Source: Bacteroidaceae bacterium (GTDB lineage: Bacteria > Bacteroidota > Bacteroidia > Bacteroidales > Bacteroidaceae). Taken from it: DNA of 35,166 nucleotides. Shown one piece after another: positions 1-6,841 of this stretch. How positions within the stretch are numbered: position 1 is the stretch's first letter; each line of letters opens with the position of its first letter. Both the position numbers and the translations under genes were made by a program. The notes below the pieces were generated by a model that made no database searches, was not told the origin of the DNA, and worked only from the letters and a program-made list of their open reading frames with translations. Location of the stretch: positions 1 to 35,166 of the forward strand of contig JAFUVE010000048.1 of assembly GCA_017483765.1 (NCBI GenBank), in the 5' to 3' direction.

Positions 1-164
1 ATTTCGGTTGCTTTTTGTTTTCTGCGGTGTCTTTTTGTCATCATTTTCGGTTACATAGCTCGCTATGCGCCCTCAAATGCTAACAAAAATCCACTCGCAT
101 AAAATCAAAAATCAATCCGACATAATTTATAGAACACCCCTGAAATAAAAATCAAATAAGCACA
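1..164 (+). repeat. Left-edge intergenic palindromic element ahead of the ECF sigma gene
   Basis: No gene is visible here. A perfect 6-bp palindrome (CATAGC-tc-GCTATG) lies at 54-67, preceded by a CTTTTTGTCATC stretch at 31-42. The motif ATTTATAGAACACC is at 125-138, about 26 nt before the sigma factor start. The inverted right edge of the window has the same order of parts: CTTTTTGGCATC, a CGTAGC/GCTACG palindrome, then TAATTTTTAGAAC. The two copies are therefore probably members of one dispersed intergenic family that also carries promoter or leader sequence. The copy may start before position 1. Confidence 0.5.
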
Positions 165-635
165 ATGAAAAAATCAGAAATGGAGTTCGCCCAGATTGTG
201 AAAGAACAAAAGAGCACGATATACACCGTATGCTATATGTTCTCCAAGGACGAGGAAGAGGTGAACGACCTGTTCCAGGAAATCCTCATCAATCTGTGGA
301 ACGGATATGAGAGCTTTGAAGGGCGAAGCAACCTCCGTACGTGGGTCTACCGCGTAAGCCTGAACACCTGCATCAGCCAGGACCGGAAGAAAAAGAAAAA
401 GGCCACCATCCCCCTGTCGATGGACATCAACCTGTTCGCAGACCAGGACGAGGACACACGGCAAGTGGACATGCTTCGACAACGTATCAACAAGCTGGGC
501 CCCTTCGACCGCGCCATCATCCTGCTGTGGCTCGAGAACATGAGCTACGAGGAAATCGGACAGATTGTGGGTATCTCAACGAAGAACGTGTCGGTGAGAC
601 TCTACCGCATCAAGGAGCAACTGAAGAAAATGTGA
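165..635 (+). CDS. ECF-type RNA polymerase sigma-70 factor
   Basis: The 156-residue product is a typical length for an extracytoplasmic-function sigma factor. Region 2 is visible at about residues 10-75: the core-binding stretch with LFQEILINLW, then the RTWVYRVSLNTC helix that contacts the -10 element. A short linker follows. Region 4, about residues 105-156, has the helix-turn-helix with MSYEEIGQIVGISTKNVSVRL. Regions 1 and 3 are absent, as expected for the class. A small membrane protein follows 155 bp downstream and may be its partner or regulator, but that protein has no recognisable zinc anti-sigma motif. The ATG at 165 is chosen because region 2 begins right after it. The target genes cannot be read from this window. 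Confidence 0.93.
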   Translation: MKKSEMEFAQIVKEQKSTIYTVCYMFSKDEEEVNDLFQEILINLWNGYESFEGRSNLRTWVYRVSLNTCISQDRKKKKKATIPLSMDINLFADQDEDTRQVDMLRQRINKLGPFDRAIILLWLENMSYEEIGQIVGISTKNVSVRLYRIKEQLKKM

Positions 636-644
636 TCGGTATAT

Positions 645-735
645 ACTATTTACGATTTACTATTTATTTCATGAACTTTGTCACGACTCAACATAGCTCA
701 AGCAAGCTTGGCTCTGTGTTCGCTGCTCCAAAGTT
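645..735. repeat. Heptamer array joined to a 66-nt hairpin repeat
   Basis: Three 7-bp units (actattt, acgattt, actattt) run from 645 to 665. A 66-nt segment starting CATGA follows at 670-735. It is bounded by the inverted pair AACTTTG (674-680) and CAAAGTT (729-735) and has an inner stem CAAGC-aa-GCTTG. The layout and length match the 66-67 nt units at 14927-15064, although the sequence differs. It lies between the sigma factor and the membrane protein and could fold in the mRNA. Confidence 0.55.
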
Positions 736-789
736 TTCCAATTTATTTGGATATTATTAATATTTTAGACTAACAAAAAAAACAGAAAG

Positions 790-1395
790 ATGATGGAAAC
801 AAACAAAGATATGCAAGAGCTGGAACAGATGCGCAAGCAGATGGACATCCTCAAACAGAAACTGGACAAGCAGGAAATCGTGAACCAGCAGATGCTGCGA
901 CATACGATGAAGTCAAGAATGTCGTGGATCAACAAATACAGGTGGATTTCGCTGATGGCCATACCGTTCGTGGCACTGTGCTTCCTCTTAATGGTACACG
1001 ACAGACTGATTTCCTGGTGGTTCTATGCCTTCACGGTGGGAGTGGTGGCCGTCTCTTCCATCATGGACTTCTTCGTGAACCGTCTGTCCGACAAGTCCAT
1101 CATGAACGAGAACCTCCTGGAGCTGTCTCAGAAGCTGGTCAAGATGAAGAAAATCAGGAAGACGCAGACCATCATCGGACTGATTGTCGTGGCTCTCTGG
1201 GTTGCCTGGCTGATGTATGAGGTCTATACCCATGGAAGCAACAACATCTCCGAAGAATATGCGAAAATGATGATGATCAGCATGGGAATCGGTGCACTCA
1301 TCGGAGGAAGCATCGGAGTCAGCATCTACCTGAAAATGCAACGCACCAACGACGACTTGATTCAGCAGATAGAGGATTTGACCAGCGGCAATTGA
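790..1395 (+). CDS. Four-helix membrane protein next to the ECF sigma factor
   Basis: I do not recognise a named family with certainty. The 201-residue product starts with a charged coiled-coil-like stretch (about residues 5-40, rich in Q, K, E and M). It then has four likely transmembrane helices near residues 52-72, 76-97, 128-148 and 160-182, and a short polar C-terminus. There is no signal peptide and no HxxxCxxC zinc anti-sigma motif. Its position directly after an ECF sigma gene suggests a membrane sensor or anti-sigma role, but that is inference from context only. The start may be either of the two adjacent ATG codons at 790 and 793. Confidence 0.75.
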   Translation: MMETNKDMQELEQMRKQMDILKQKLDKQEIVNQQMLRHTMKSRMSWINKYRWISLMAIPFVALCFLLMVHDRLISWWFYAFTVGVVAVSSIMDFFVNRLSDKSIMNENLLELSQKLVKMKKIRKTQTIIGLIVVALWVAWLMYEVYTHGSNNISEEYAKMMMISMGIGALIGGSIGVSIYLKMQRTNDDLIQQIEDLTSGN

Positions 1396-1491
1396 CAGAT
1401 GAACAGCATGCAAACAATGCCGTATCATCTCCACAAGCACGCCATGAAGAAAAATTCCTCAAAAATCAATGGTGTTTTCAAGAATTATTCG

Positions 1492-1499
1492 TAACTTTG
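1492..1499 (+). promoter_or_regulatory. Bacteroidetes -7 element (TAACTTTG) for the CapK-like gene
   Basis: TAACTTTG fits the TAnnTTTG consensus exactly. The -33 position is weak (AATG at about 1468-1471, 20 bp away). Transcription would start near 1506, giving a leader of about 130 nt. This argues against the longer TTG-started reading frame that opens at 1392, upstream of the promoter. Confidence 0.6.
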
Positions 1500-1521
1500 C
1501 CCCAAGGGAAAAAAAGACAAA

Positions 1522-1562
1522 GGCCAAACTGTCTGAAGCCTCCACGGCTTGACAGTATGGCC
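1522..1562 (+). promoter_or_regulatory. Long stem-loop in the 5' leader of the CapK-like gene
   Basis: The stem consists of GGCCA/TGGCC, a symmetric A-A mismatch, ACTGTC/GACAGT, a 2-nt bulge (tg) and AAGCC/GGCTT, closed by the loop TCCAC. That is 16 base pairs in 41 nt. No T-run follows, so it is not a standard terminator. It starts about 16 nt after the predicted transcription start and ends about 72 nt before the ATG. Confidence 0.6.
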
Positions 1563-1634
1563 GTGTCGTTTGTTCTGCCTCCCGAGAGCATGGGACAGAG
1601 CACGGAAAAGAAACCAAAACACAGCTGTCAAATC

Positions 1635-2990
1635 ATGGGATTAGAAAGAATATACGACATGATGCCTGCATTCATGCAGAACCTCATGTGCTCAATGAAA
1701 GGCTACCTGATCAAGCGCAGGCGCTACGGAAGCCAGTTCTACGATGAATTGAGGAAACTGGAGAATGGCGCCTACGACCAGCGAGAAGAATTGTGCGCCT
1801 TTCTGAATCAGGCAAAAGAGCTGCCCGCCTACAAAGGAACGATAGGCGATGTGACGAAAGAGAATGTGTATGACGTCATACACGGCATGCCCATAATAGA
1901 CAAAAACTTTGTGAAGAGCCACATCGAAGACCTGACCAACCACGCCTGTACAGAGCCACAGTTTCAGATGAGGACAAGCGGAACCACAGGCGGAGGTCTG
2001 GTGTTTCCATACACCGTGAGGATGGAAAACAAGCACTGGGGCGTGTGGTGGCGTTATCGAAGGGCGCTGGGAATCGACATGGACACCTGGTGCGGATGGT
2101 TCGGCGGAAAACGGATTATAAATCCCAACAGCCACAAACCACCTTTTTGGAGAACCAACAAGCCAGGCAGGCAGGTGATGTTCAGCTCCATGCACATGAC
2201 GCCAGAGACAGTGGCCCTATACCATGCAGAGATAGCAAAAAGGAAGCTCACCTGGCTGCATGGCTATCCCTCGCATATCGCCAAGTTTGCCGCCTTTGCA
2301 ATCGACAAAGGCCTGCCGCCTTTGACAGACGTGAAGTTCGTCACCACAGGAGCAGAAAACCTGCTGGGCAACCAGATGTCCCTGATGCAGAAGATGTTTC
2401 CACACGCCATGATCCGTCAGCACTACGGCCTGATGGAGGGGGTGGCCAACATCAGCCAGGACAGAAACGGGGAGTGGATTGTGGACGACGACTTTGCATA
2501 CGTGGAGTTCATCCCGGTGGAGAGCGAACACACGGAGACAGAGGGAGCGAAAAAAACCGAGACCTGCAGGATAATAGGAACCGGATTTTCCAATCCCGCA
2601 TTCCCCCTGATCAGATACGACACCGGAGACCTGGCCACCATCGAACGGAGGGAAGACGGAACCGTCAGAGTGATTTCGATTGACGGCCGCTCAAGCAACG
2701 TGCTGAAAGGTCCAGACGGCTTCGAGATCAACGAAGCACGTCTGAGCATCGTCCTTCATGACTTCAATCATATCGTGGAGGCACAGTTTGTGCAACACAC
2801 GCTGACAGACATCAGCCTGCTCGTGGTGAAGAACTCCTCTTACAGCGATGAAGACGAGAAACAGCTGCGCATGAATCTTGCATCGTGTTTCGACAAGAGA
2901 ATGAGCATCCAAATCAAATACGTGGACGAAGTGGAAAAGACCAAGTCGGGAAAACTCAGATTAGTCGTGTCGGAAATTCCGTCGGCCTAA
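1635..2990 (+). CDS. CapK/PaaK-like adenylate-forming enzyme (phenylacetate-CoA ligase family)
   Basis: The 451-residue product belongs to the AMP-forming adenylation superfamily, in the branch containing PaaK, coenzyme F390 synthetase-like proteins and CapK of capsule loci. The phosphate-binding loop TSGTTGG is at about residues 114-120. An HYGLMEG motif lies mid-protein, RYDTGD at 327-332 marks the ATP ribose contact, and IDGRSSNVLKGPDGFEI leads into the small C-terminal domain. The expected reaction is activation of a carboxylate as acyl-AMP with possible transfer to a thiol; the substrate is not readable. I chose the ATG at 1635 because the promoter and leader hairpin lie inside the longer frame and because the MGLERIYDMMP start suits the family. 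Family members often act in surface polysaccharide loci, and glycan genes lie 1.2 kb downstream. Confidence 0.85.
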   Translation: MGLERIYDMMPAFMQNLMCSMKGYLIKRRRYGSQFYDELRKLENGAYDQREELCAFLNQAKELPAYKGTIGDVTKENVYDVIHGMPIIDKNFVKSHIEDLTNHACTEPQFQMRTSGTTGGGLVFPYTVRMENKHWGVWWRYRRALGIDMDTWCGWFGGKRIINPNSHKPPFWRTNKPGRQVMFSSMHMTPETVALYHAEIAKRKLTWLHGYPSHIAKFAAFAIDKGLPPLTDVKFVTTGAENLLGNQMSLMQKMFPHAMIRQHYGLMEGVANISQDRNGEWIVDDDFAYVEFIPVESEHTETEGAKKTETCRIIGTGFSNPAFPLIRYDTGDLATIERREDGTVRVISIDGRSSNVLKGPDGFEINEARLSIVLHDFNHIVEAQFVQHTLTDISLLVVKNSSYSDEDEKQLRMNLASCFDKRMSIQIKYVDEVEKTKSGKLRLVVSEIPSA

Positions 2991-3087
2991 CCCCCTCGCC
3001 ATCACACTGGCACCAAGCGGAAATCCAAGCGAAAGAGCGTATACAGACATGAGATACACCGCAATGGCCTAAAAAAGGGCAAAACGT

Positions 3088-3118
3088 TTTGTCAAGTCAA
3101 AAAAAAGCAGTAAATTAG
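3088..3118 (+). promoter_or_regulatory. Promoter of the M48 lipoprotein gene
   Basis: TTTG at 3088-3091 and TAAATTAG at 3111-3118 are 19 bp apart, one mismatch from the Bacteroidetes consensus. The start would be near 3125, leaving a leader of about 65 nt. That leader holds a small perfect hairpin (CCCTGT-cagc-ACAGGG, 3147-3162). Confidence 0.6.
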
Positions 3119-3189
3119 CAGTCTGAACAAGAATAAGGCTCCCATGCCCTGTCAGCACAGGGAAGAAGAGCAAAACGCAAAACATAAAC

Positions 3190-4005
3190 ATGATGAGAAG
3201 CATTAAATCATTTATCGTAGCTGCAGCAGCTGCCTTGTTGGTTGGCTGCGGCACAACCACGCATGTGCCAGTGACCGGGCGCAAGCAAAACTTACTGGTT
3301 AGCGACCAGCAGATATTGAGTCTGAGCGGTCAGCAGTACAAAGAATACATGCAGAAGGCCAAGCCCTCGAGCAATGCGGCCCAGACCGCCATGGTGAAAC
3401 GCGTAGGCCAGCGCCTGGCCACCGCCGTGGTGAACTACCTGAACGCGAACGGCCTGGGAAATGAGGTGGCCAACTACCAATGGGAGTTCAACCTCGTTGA
3501 GAACAAGTCGGTCAACGCCTTCTGTATGCCCGGCGGCAAGATTGTGGTGTACGACGGTCTGCTGCCCGTGACCCAGGACGAAGCCTCTCTGGCCATCGTG
3601 CTCGGCCACGAGATAGCACACGCCGTGGCAAAGCACTCCGCAGAGCGCATGAGCAACGCCTACAAGCAGCAGTACGGAATGTCGATACTCAGCGGCGTGG
3701 CATCGGCAGCGGGCGTGAGCAGCGACCTGACACAGCTGGGCACCGCCGCGCTGGGCGTAGGCGCTGAGGCCTGGTCATCGGGATTCTCGCGCAGCCAGGA
3801 GAGCGAGGCCGACCACATCGGACTCATCTTCGCCGCCATGGCCGGCTACGACCCGCGTGTGGCCGTCACGTTCTGGCAGAGAATGGCGGCGGCATCAACA
3901 GGCGGCGGAAGCTCCATCTTCAGCGACCACCCCTCCGACGCCAAGCGCATCAAGCAAATCCAAGGCTGGATGCCAGAAGCACTGAAATACTACAAGGGGA
4001 AATAG
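3190..4005 (+). CDS. M48-family zinc metallopeptidase, outer-membrane or periplasmic lipoprotein
   Basis: The 271-residue product opens with a lipoprotein signal peptide (charged MMRSIKS, hydrophobic AAAAALLVGC) with the lipobox cysteine at residue 20. The zinc-binding HEIAH motif is at 140-144, inside the typical LGHEIAHAVAKHSAE context. The third ligand is probably the first glutamate of ESEADHIGLIFAAMAGYDP near residue 200. This is the compact M48 type (BepA/LoiP/Oma1-like catalytic domain without TPR repeats). Such enzymes degrade misfolded envelope proteins, so a quality-control role is likely. It has its own promoter and a 185-bp gap before it, so it is probably monocistronic. Confidence 0.93.
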   Translation: MMRSIKSFIVAAAAALLVGCGTTTHVPVTGRKQNLLVSDQQILSLSGQQYKEYMQKAKPSSNAAQTAMVKRVGQRLATAVVNYLNANGLGNEVANYQWEFNLVENKSVNAFCMPGGKIVVYDGLLPVTQDEASLAIVLGHEIAHAVAKHSAERMSNAYKQQYGMSILSGVASAAGVSSDLTQLGTAALGVGAEAWSSGFSRSQESEADHIGLIFAAMAGYDPRVAVTFWQRMAAASTGGGSSIFSDHPSDAKRIKQIQGWMPEALKYYKGK

Positions 4006-4032
4006 CAATTTTCCTGTTTCCGATTCGGGCGA

Positions 4033-4170
4033 TGAGAGTGTGTCAAAAATGCCTGACTTATCAAAGGAGTGCGCCTCGCACATAAATCCTACAAATCCAC
4101 TCTAATTTTCCATATGACTTTCAACAGCTTATGATTCGAGTGACTTATCCGGATTTTTGACACCCCCTCA
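4033..4170. repeat. 138-bp segment bounded by 18-bp imperfect inverted repeats
   Basis: The left end TGAGAGTGTGTCAAAAAT (4033-4050) and the reverse complement of 4153-4170 (TGAGGGGGTGTCAAAAAT) agree at 16 of 18 bases. Inside each end there is also a direct copy of TGACTTATC (4054-4062 and 4141-4149). There is no ORF of note and no clear target-site duplication. It could be a MITE-like remnant or a regulatory inverted repeat between the M48 gene and the glycan operon. Confidence 0.5.
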
Positions 4171-4203
4171 CGCCTTCAGCATTTTTTCACAACAAGAAAC
4201 TTA

Positions 4204-4884
4204 ATGAAAGAGACAGTAACCTATAACGGCAAGAGCTTTGAGTTCGAGGCAGAGAAAATGTCGCTCGACACGGTGATCACCCATGCGGACGCGGAAACCA
4301 TCCTCTGCACGACAGACGACCTGTTCAACCGCTTCGGCATCCCTTATATGCTGAGTTCGGGCACCCTGCTCGGCGCCATCAGAGACCACGACTTCATCAA
4401 AGGCGACTTCGACGTGGACATCCAGACCACAGACGAAGGAAAGCTCTTCGACAACCTTCAGAACCTCGAAGACAACGGCCTGCATCTGATACGCGTGGAG
4501 CCGTCGGGCGTCTACAGCTTCCGTCTGAACGAACGTTGCTACATCGACTGCTACATCATCGGACCGGCCAAGAAATTCCCCTGGTCGATGTATTGTTATA
4601 AAGTACATGACTGCTACCTGCCGAAAAACCTGTTCACAGGCGTGGAGTACATCGATTTTGTGGGCAGGAAGATACCCGTTCCGAAGAATCCCATAAAACT
4701 GATAAAATGGTGGTATGGCAAGGACTGGCAAGTGCCTGCAGGCAAAAACAGCTACTACTACCACTACGACGTGTGGTCGCACTACATCTTCGTGAATCCC
4801 AAAGACACGATGAAACAGATATTCCGCAAGATCATCGGCAACAAGAACTACCTTCGTCTGAAATCAAAACTCAAAAATAAATGA
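4204..4884 (+). CDS. LicD/fukutin-type phosphotransferase-like protein
   Basis: The 226-residue product matches the LicD (FKTN) nucleotidyltransferase-fold family. SSGTLLGAIRDHDFIKGDFDVDIQ at about residues 51-74 contains the family's GTLLGAxR and the acidic metal-binding DxDxD-like cluster (D68, D70, D72). IDCYIIGP in the middle likely adds the further acidic residue. Family members transfer phosphodiester-linked groups such as phosphocholine, ribitol phosphate or mannose phosphate to surface sugars; the group transferred here is unknown. No signal peptide is seen, so it probably acts in the cytoplasm on lipid-linked glycan. Its stop overlaps the next start by 4 bp (ATGA), indicating translational coupling with the SGNH hydrolase. 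Confidence 0.8.
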   Translation: MKETVTYNGKSFEFEAEKMSLDTVITHADAETILCTTDDLFNRFGIPYMLSSGTLLGAIRDHDFIKGDFDVDIQTTDEGKLFDNLQNLEDNGLHLIRVEPSGVYSFRLNERCYIDCYIIGPAKKFPWSMYCYKVHDCYLPKNLFTGVEYIDFVGRKIPVPKNPIKLIKWWYGKDWQVPAGKNSYYYHYDVWSHYIFVNPKDTMKQIFRKIIGNKNYLRLKSKLKNK

Positions 4885-5585
4885 ACATAACGCCACACGA
4901 CAACCCCAAAGGACGTGAAGGACTGGAATGGTCCAATTTCTGGTATTCCCAGACGAACCATACCGACCAGAAGAAGCGAATCCTGATGATAGGCGACAGC
5001 ACCGTGCGCATGATCCGCAGCACGTTCGAACGGGAATCCGGATATCCGGTCGACATGCTGGGCACCTCGTCCGGCCTGCACGACATCCTGTTTCTGTCCC
5101 AGCTCGACGCCTTCTTCCTGCAGAAAAGCTACAAGTACAGCGATGTCTACATTCAGATGGGTCACCACTCCATCACCAATGACGATGGAAATGACTACAC
5201 CGCCTCTGACTACCGCCGCTACAAGGACGACCTCATCTGGCTGGTGGACTATCTGAAGAAGGCAGCCCCAGGAGCCAACATCGTGCTGCTGACCAGCTTC
5301 CTGAATGTGATGCCAGTGCGCCACCGTCTGCAGGAAGGCCTGGCAGGATGGGCTTACCGGAAATACATCAAGCTGAAAGGCGAGACCTACGACGAGTCGT
5401 GGAACAAGGTGGTGCGTGAGAAGAACAAGATAGTGAAGGAAGTGAGCGAAGAGCTGCATATGCCCTTTTGCGACATCGAAGGCTACATGCAGAGCCTGAA
5501 GAAATTTGTCCACAAGGACCACATACACTATGAGGACCGCGCCAAGCCAACCATCGCAAGGGCGTACATGAAGTATCTGTCTTAA
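4881..5585 (+). CDS. SGNH/GDSL-fold hydrolase or acyltransferase in the glycan operon
   Basis: The 234-residue product has the SGNH block I GDST motif at residues 38-41 with the nucleophile serine at 40. A block II-like LGTSSG follows, and the C-terminal DHIH (D213, H216) completes the catalytic triad. Block III is QMGHHSI, so the usual GxND asparagine is replaced. There is no signal peptide or membrane helix, which suggests a cytoplasmic enzyme that adds or removes an acyl group (often acetyl) on sugars. It overlaps the LicD-like gene by 4 bp and is followed after 19 bp by a glycosyltransferase. The three genes probably build or modify one surface glycan. Confidence 0.8.
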   Translation: MNITPHDNPKGREGLEWSNFWYSQTNHTDQKKRILMIGDSTVRMIRSTFERESGYPVDMLGTSSGLHDILFLSQLDAFFLQKSYKYSDVYIQMGHHSITNDDGNDYTASDYRRYKDDLIWLVDYLKKAAPGANIVLLTSFLNVMPVRHRLQEGLAGWAYRKYIKLKGETYDESWNKVVREKNKIVKEVSEELHMPFCDIEGYMQSLKKFVHKDHIHYEDRAKPTIARAYMKYLS

Positions 5586-5604
5586 CGCACTAATCATCAT
5601 CGTC

Positions 5605-6702
5605 ATGAACATATGCATCGTAGCCACCATCTGCAAAGAGACCGGCGCCCTGTCCATCTATAACCAGCTCATGTCGCATCTGAAGGAAGAGCAGCAGCCC
5701 GATGAGCACTACTACATCTTCATCGACCCGTCGATGCCGACGCCTCAGCTGCAGAATGTGCAATACATCAAATATGCCACCAACGGCGTCAAAAGAGCAA
5801 AGTTCGATTTCTGGGATTTTAAAAATTTATGTGAGCAGAATCACATCAAACCAGACGTCATCCTATCCCTAAATAATTCAGGTGTCAAGTACCCAGATGT
5901 TAAGCAATTTATATATTATCACCAGTCCATACCACTATATAAATACAAAATAAAATCTTGGGACAAGGCATCAATAAGGCTGAGATGCTATCAAAAATTC
6001 CTACCAATCTACATCAAAAGGAGTTTATCCAAAGACTGCTCAATAATTGTACAAACACCAATAATAAAGACCTTATTTTCCAGGAAATACAAATTTCCAT
6101 TGGAAAAGATTCTTGTAGCATTCCCCGACATCAAACAGCCTGACACAGAGTCAATAAAAGAGTATTCTTTTGACAATAAATATTTTCACTTTCTCTATCC
6201 TGCCGCAAGAGGTATTTACAAGGAACACAACACCCTTGTAAAGGCTATAAAACTAATAGACGATTGTGAGATAAGAAATAAAGTTCGTGTTCATCTCACG
6301 TTGTCAAAAGGAACAAAACCGTCGCTTGAGAAAGAAATTAGAAATGCAGGGCTGACAGAACAATTCATATTTCATGGTTCTATTCCACACGATGTCTTAT
6401 TATCTATGTACAAAGGATCAAATGGTCTCTTATTTCCTAGTATGATTGAGACAATAGGTCTTCCACTATTAGAAGCCGCATCGTTTGGAATTCCCATTGT
6501 TGCAAATAATATAGATTTCGTCAATGAGGTACTAAAAGGCTATACAGGATTAATAAAGGTTCCTACTCATGACTACAAAAAATGGAGTAACGAGATTTGT
6601 AATCTATGCCTAAGCAGACAAAAATATTCAGAATATAAATTAGCAAGAAAAAGTGACTGGATATTGGTACTCAATGCCATAAAATCTGTAGATAAACTAT
6701 AG
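5605..6702 (+). CDS. GT4-type glycosyltransferase with mosaic base composition
   Basis: The 365-residue product looks like a GT-B glycosyltransferase of family 4. The C-terminal half has the donor-binding signature SMYKGSNGLLFPSMIETIGLPLLEAASFG (about residues 270-298), with the E-x7-E pattern, followed by the VNEVLKG loop. No signal peptide is present; action on lipid-linked glycan at the inner face of the membrane is expected. The gene is unusual: roughly the first 70 codons have host-like GC (34 of 60 bases G or C in 5641-5700), while the rest is AT-rich (24 of 60 in 6181-6240, 18 of 60 in 6601-6660). The change falls near 5800-5820, which suggests recombination inside the gene. The sugar and acceptor are unknown. 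Confidence 0.83.
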   Translation: MNICIVATICKETGALSIYNQLMSHLKEEQQPDEHYYIFIDPSMPTPQLQNVQYIKYATNGVKRAKFDFWDFKNLCEQNHIKPDVILSLNNSGVKYPDVKQFIYYHQSIPLYKYKIKSWDKASIRLRCYQKFLPIYIKRSLSKDCSIIVQTPIIKTLFSRKYKFPLEKILVAFPDIKQPDTESIKEYSFDNKYFHFLYPAARGIYKEHNTLVKAIKLIDDCEIRNKVRVHLTLSKGTKPSLEKEIRNAGLTEQFIFHGSIPHDVLLSMYKGSNGLLFPSMIETIGLPLLEAASFGIPIVANNIDFVNEVLKGYTGLIKVPTHDYKKWSNEICNLCLSRQKYSEYKLARKSDWILVLNAIKSVDKL

Positions 6703-6782
6703 GAAGACGAATTACCAACTTATATCCTGGAAAATCCAGACACGTTACCCATTCATAGGGGAAGGACATGATCATAACGTCG

Positions 6783-6820
6783 AAAAAGCCATTGCCGGTA
6801 ACTATCAGCAATAGCTTTTT
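6783..6820. terminator. Bidirectional terminator between convergent genes
   Basis: AAAAAGCCATTGC (6783-6795) pairs with GCAATAGCTTTTT (6808-6820) at 12 of 13 positions around a 12-nt loop. The terminal A-run and T-run serve both strands: the plus-strand glycosyltransferase gene and the minus-strand SNF2 helicase gene. Confidence 0.7.
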
Positions 6821-6841
6821 GATGGTATAAACTTAACCCTA

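Noticed and set aside
1392-1634. N-terminal extension of the CapK-like gene from a TTG codon
   Set aside because: A promoter -7 element and a strong hairpin lie inside it, and the extension has no resemblance to the family.
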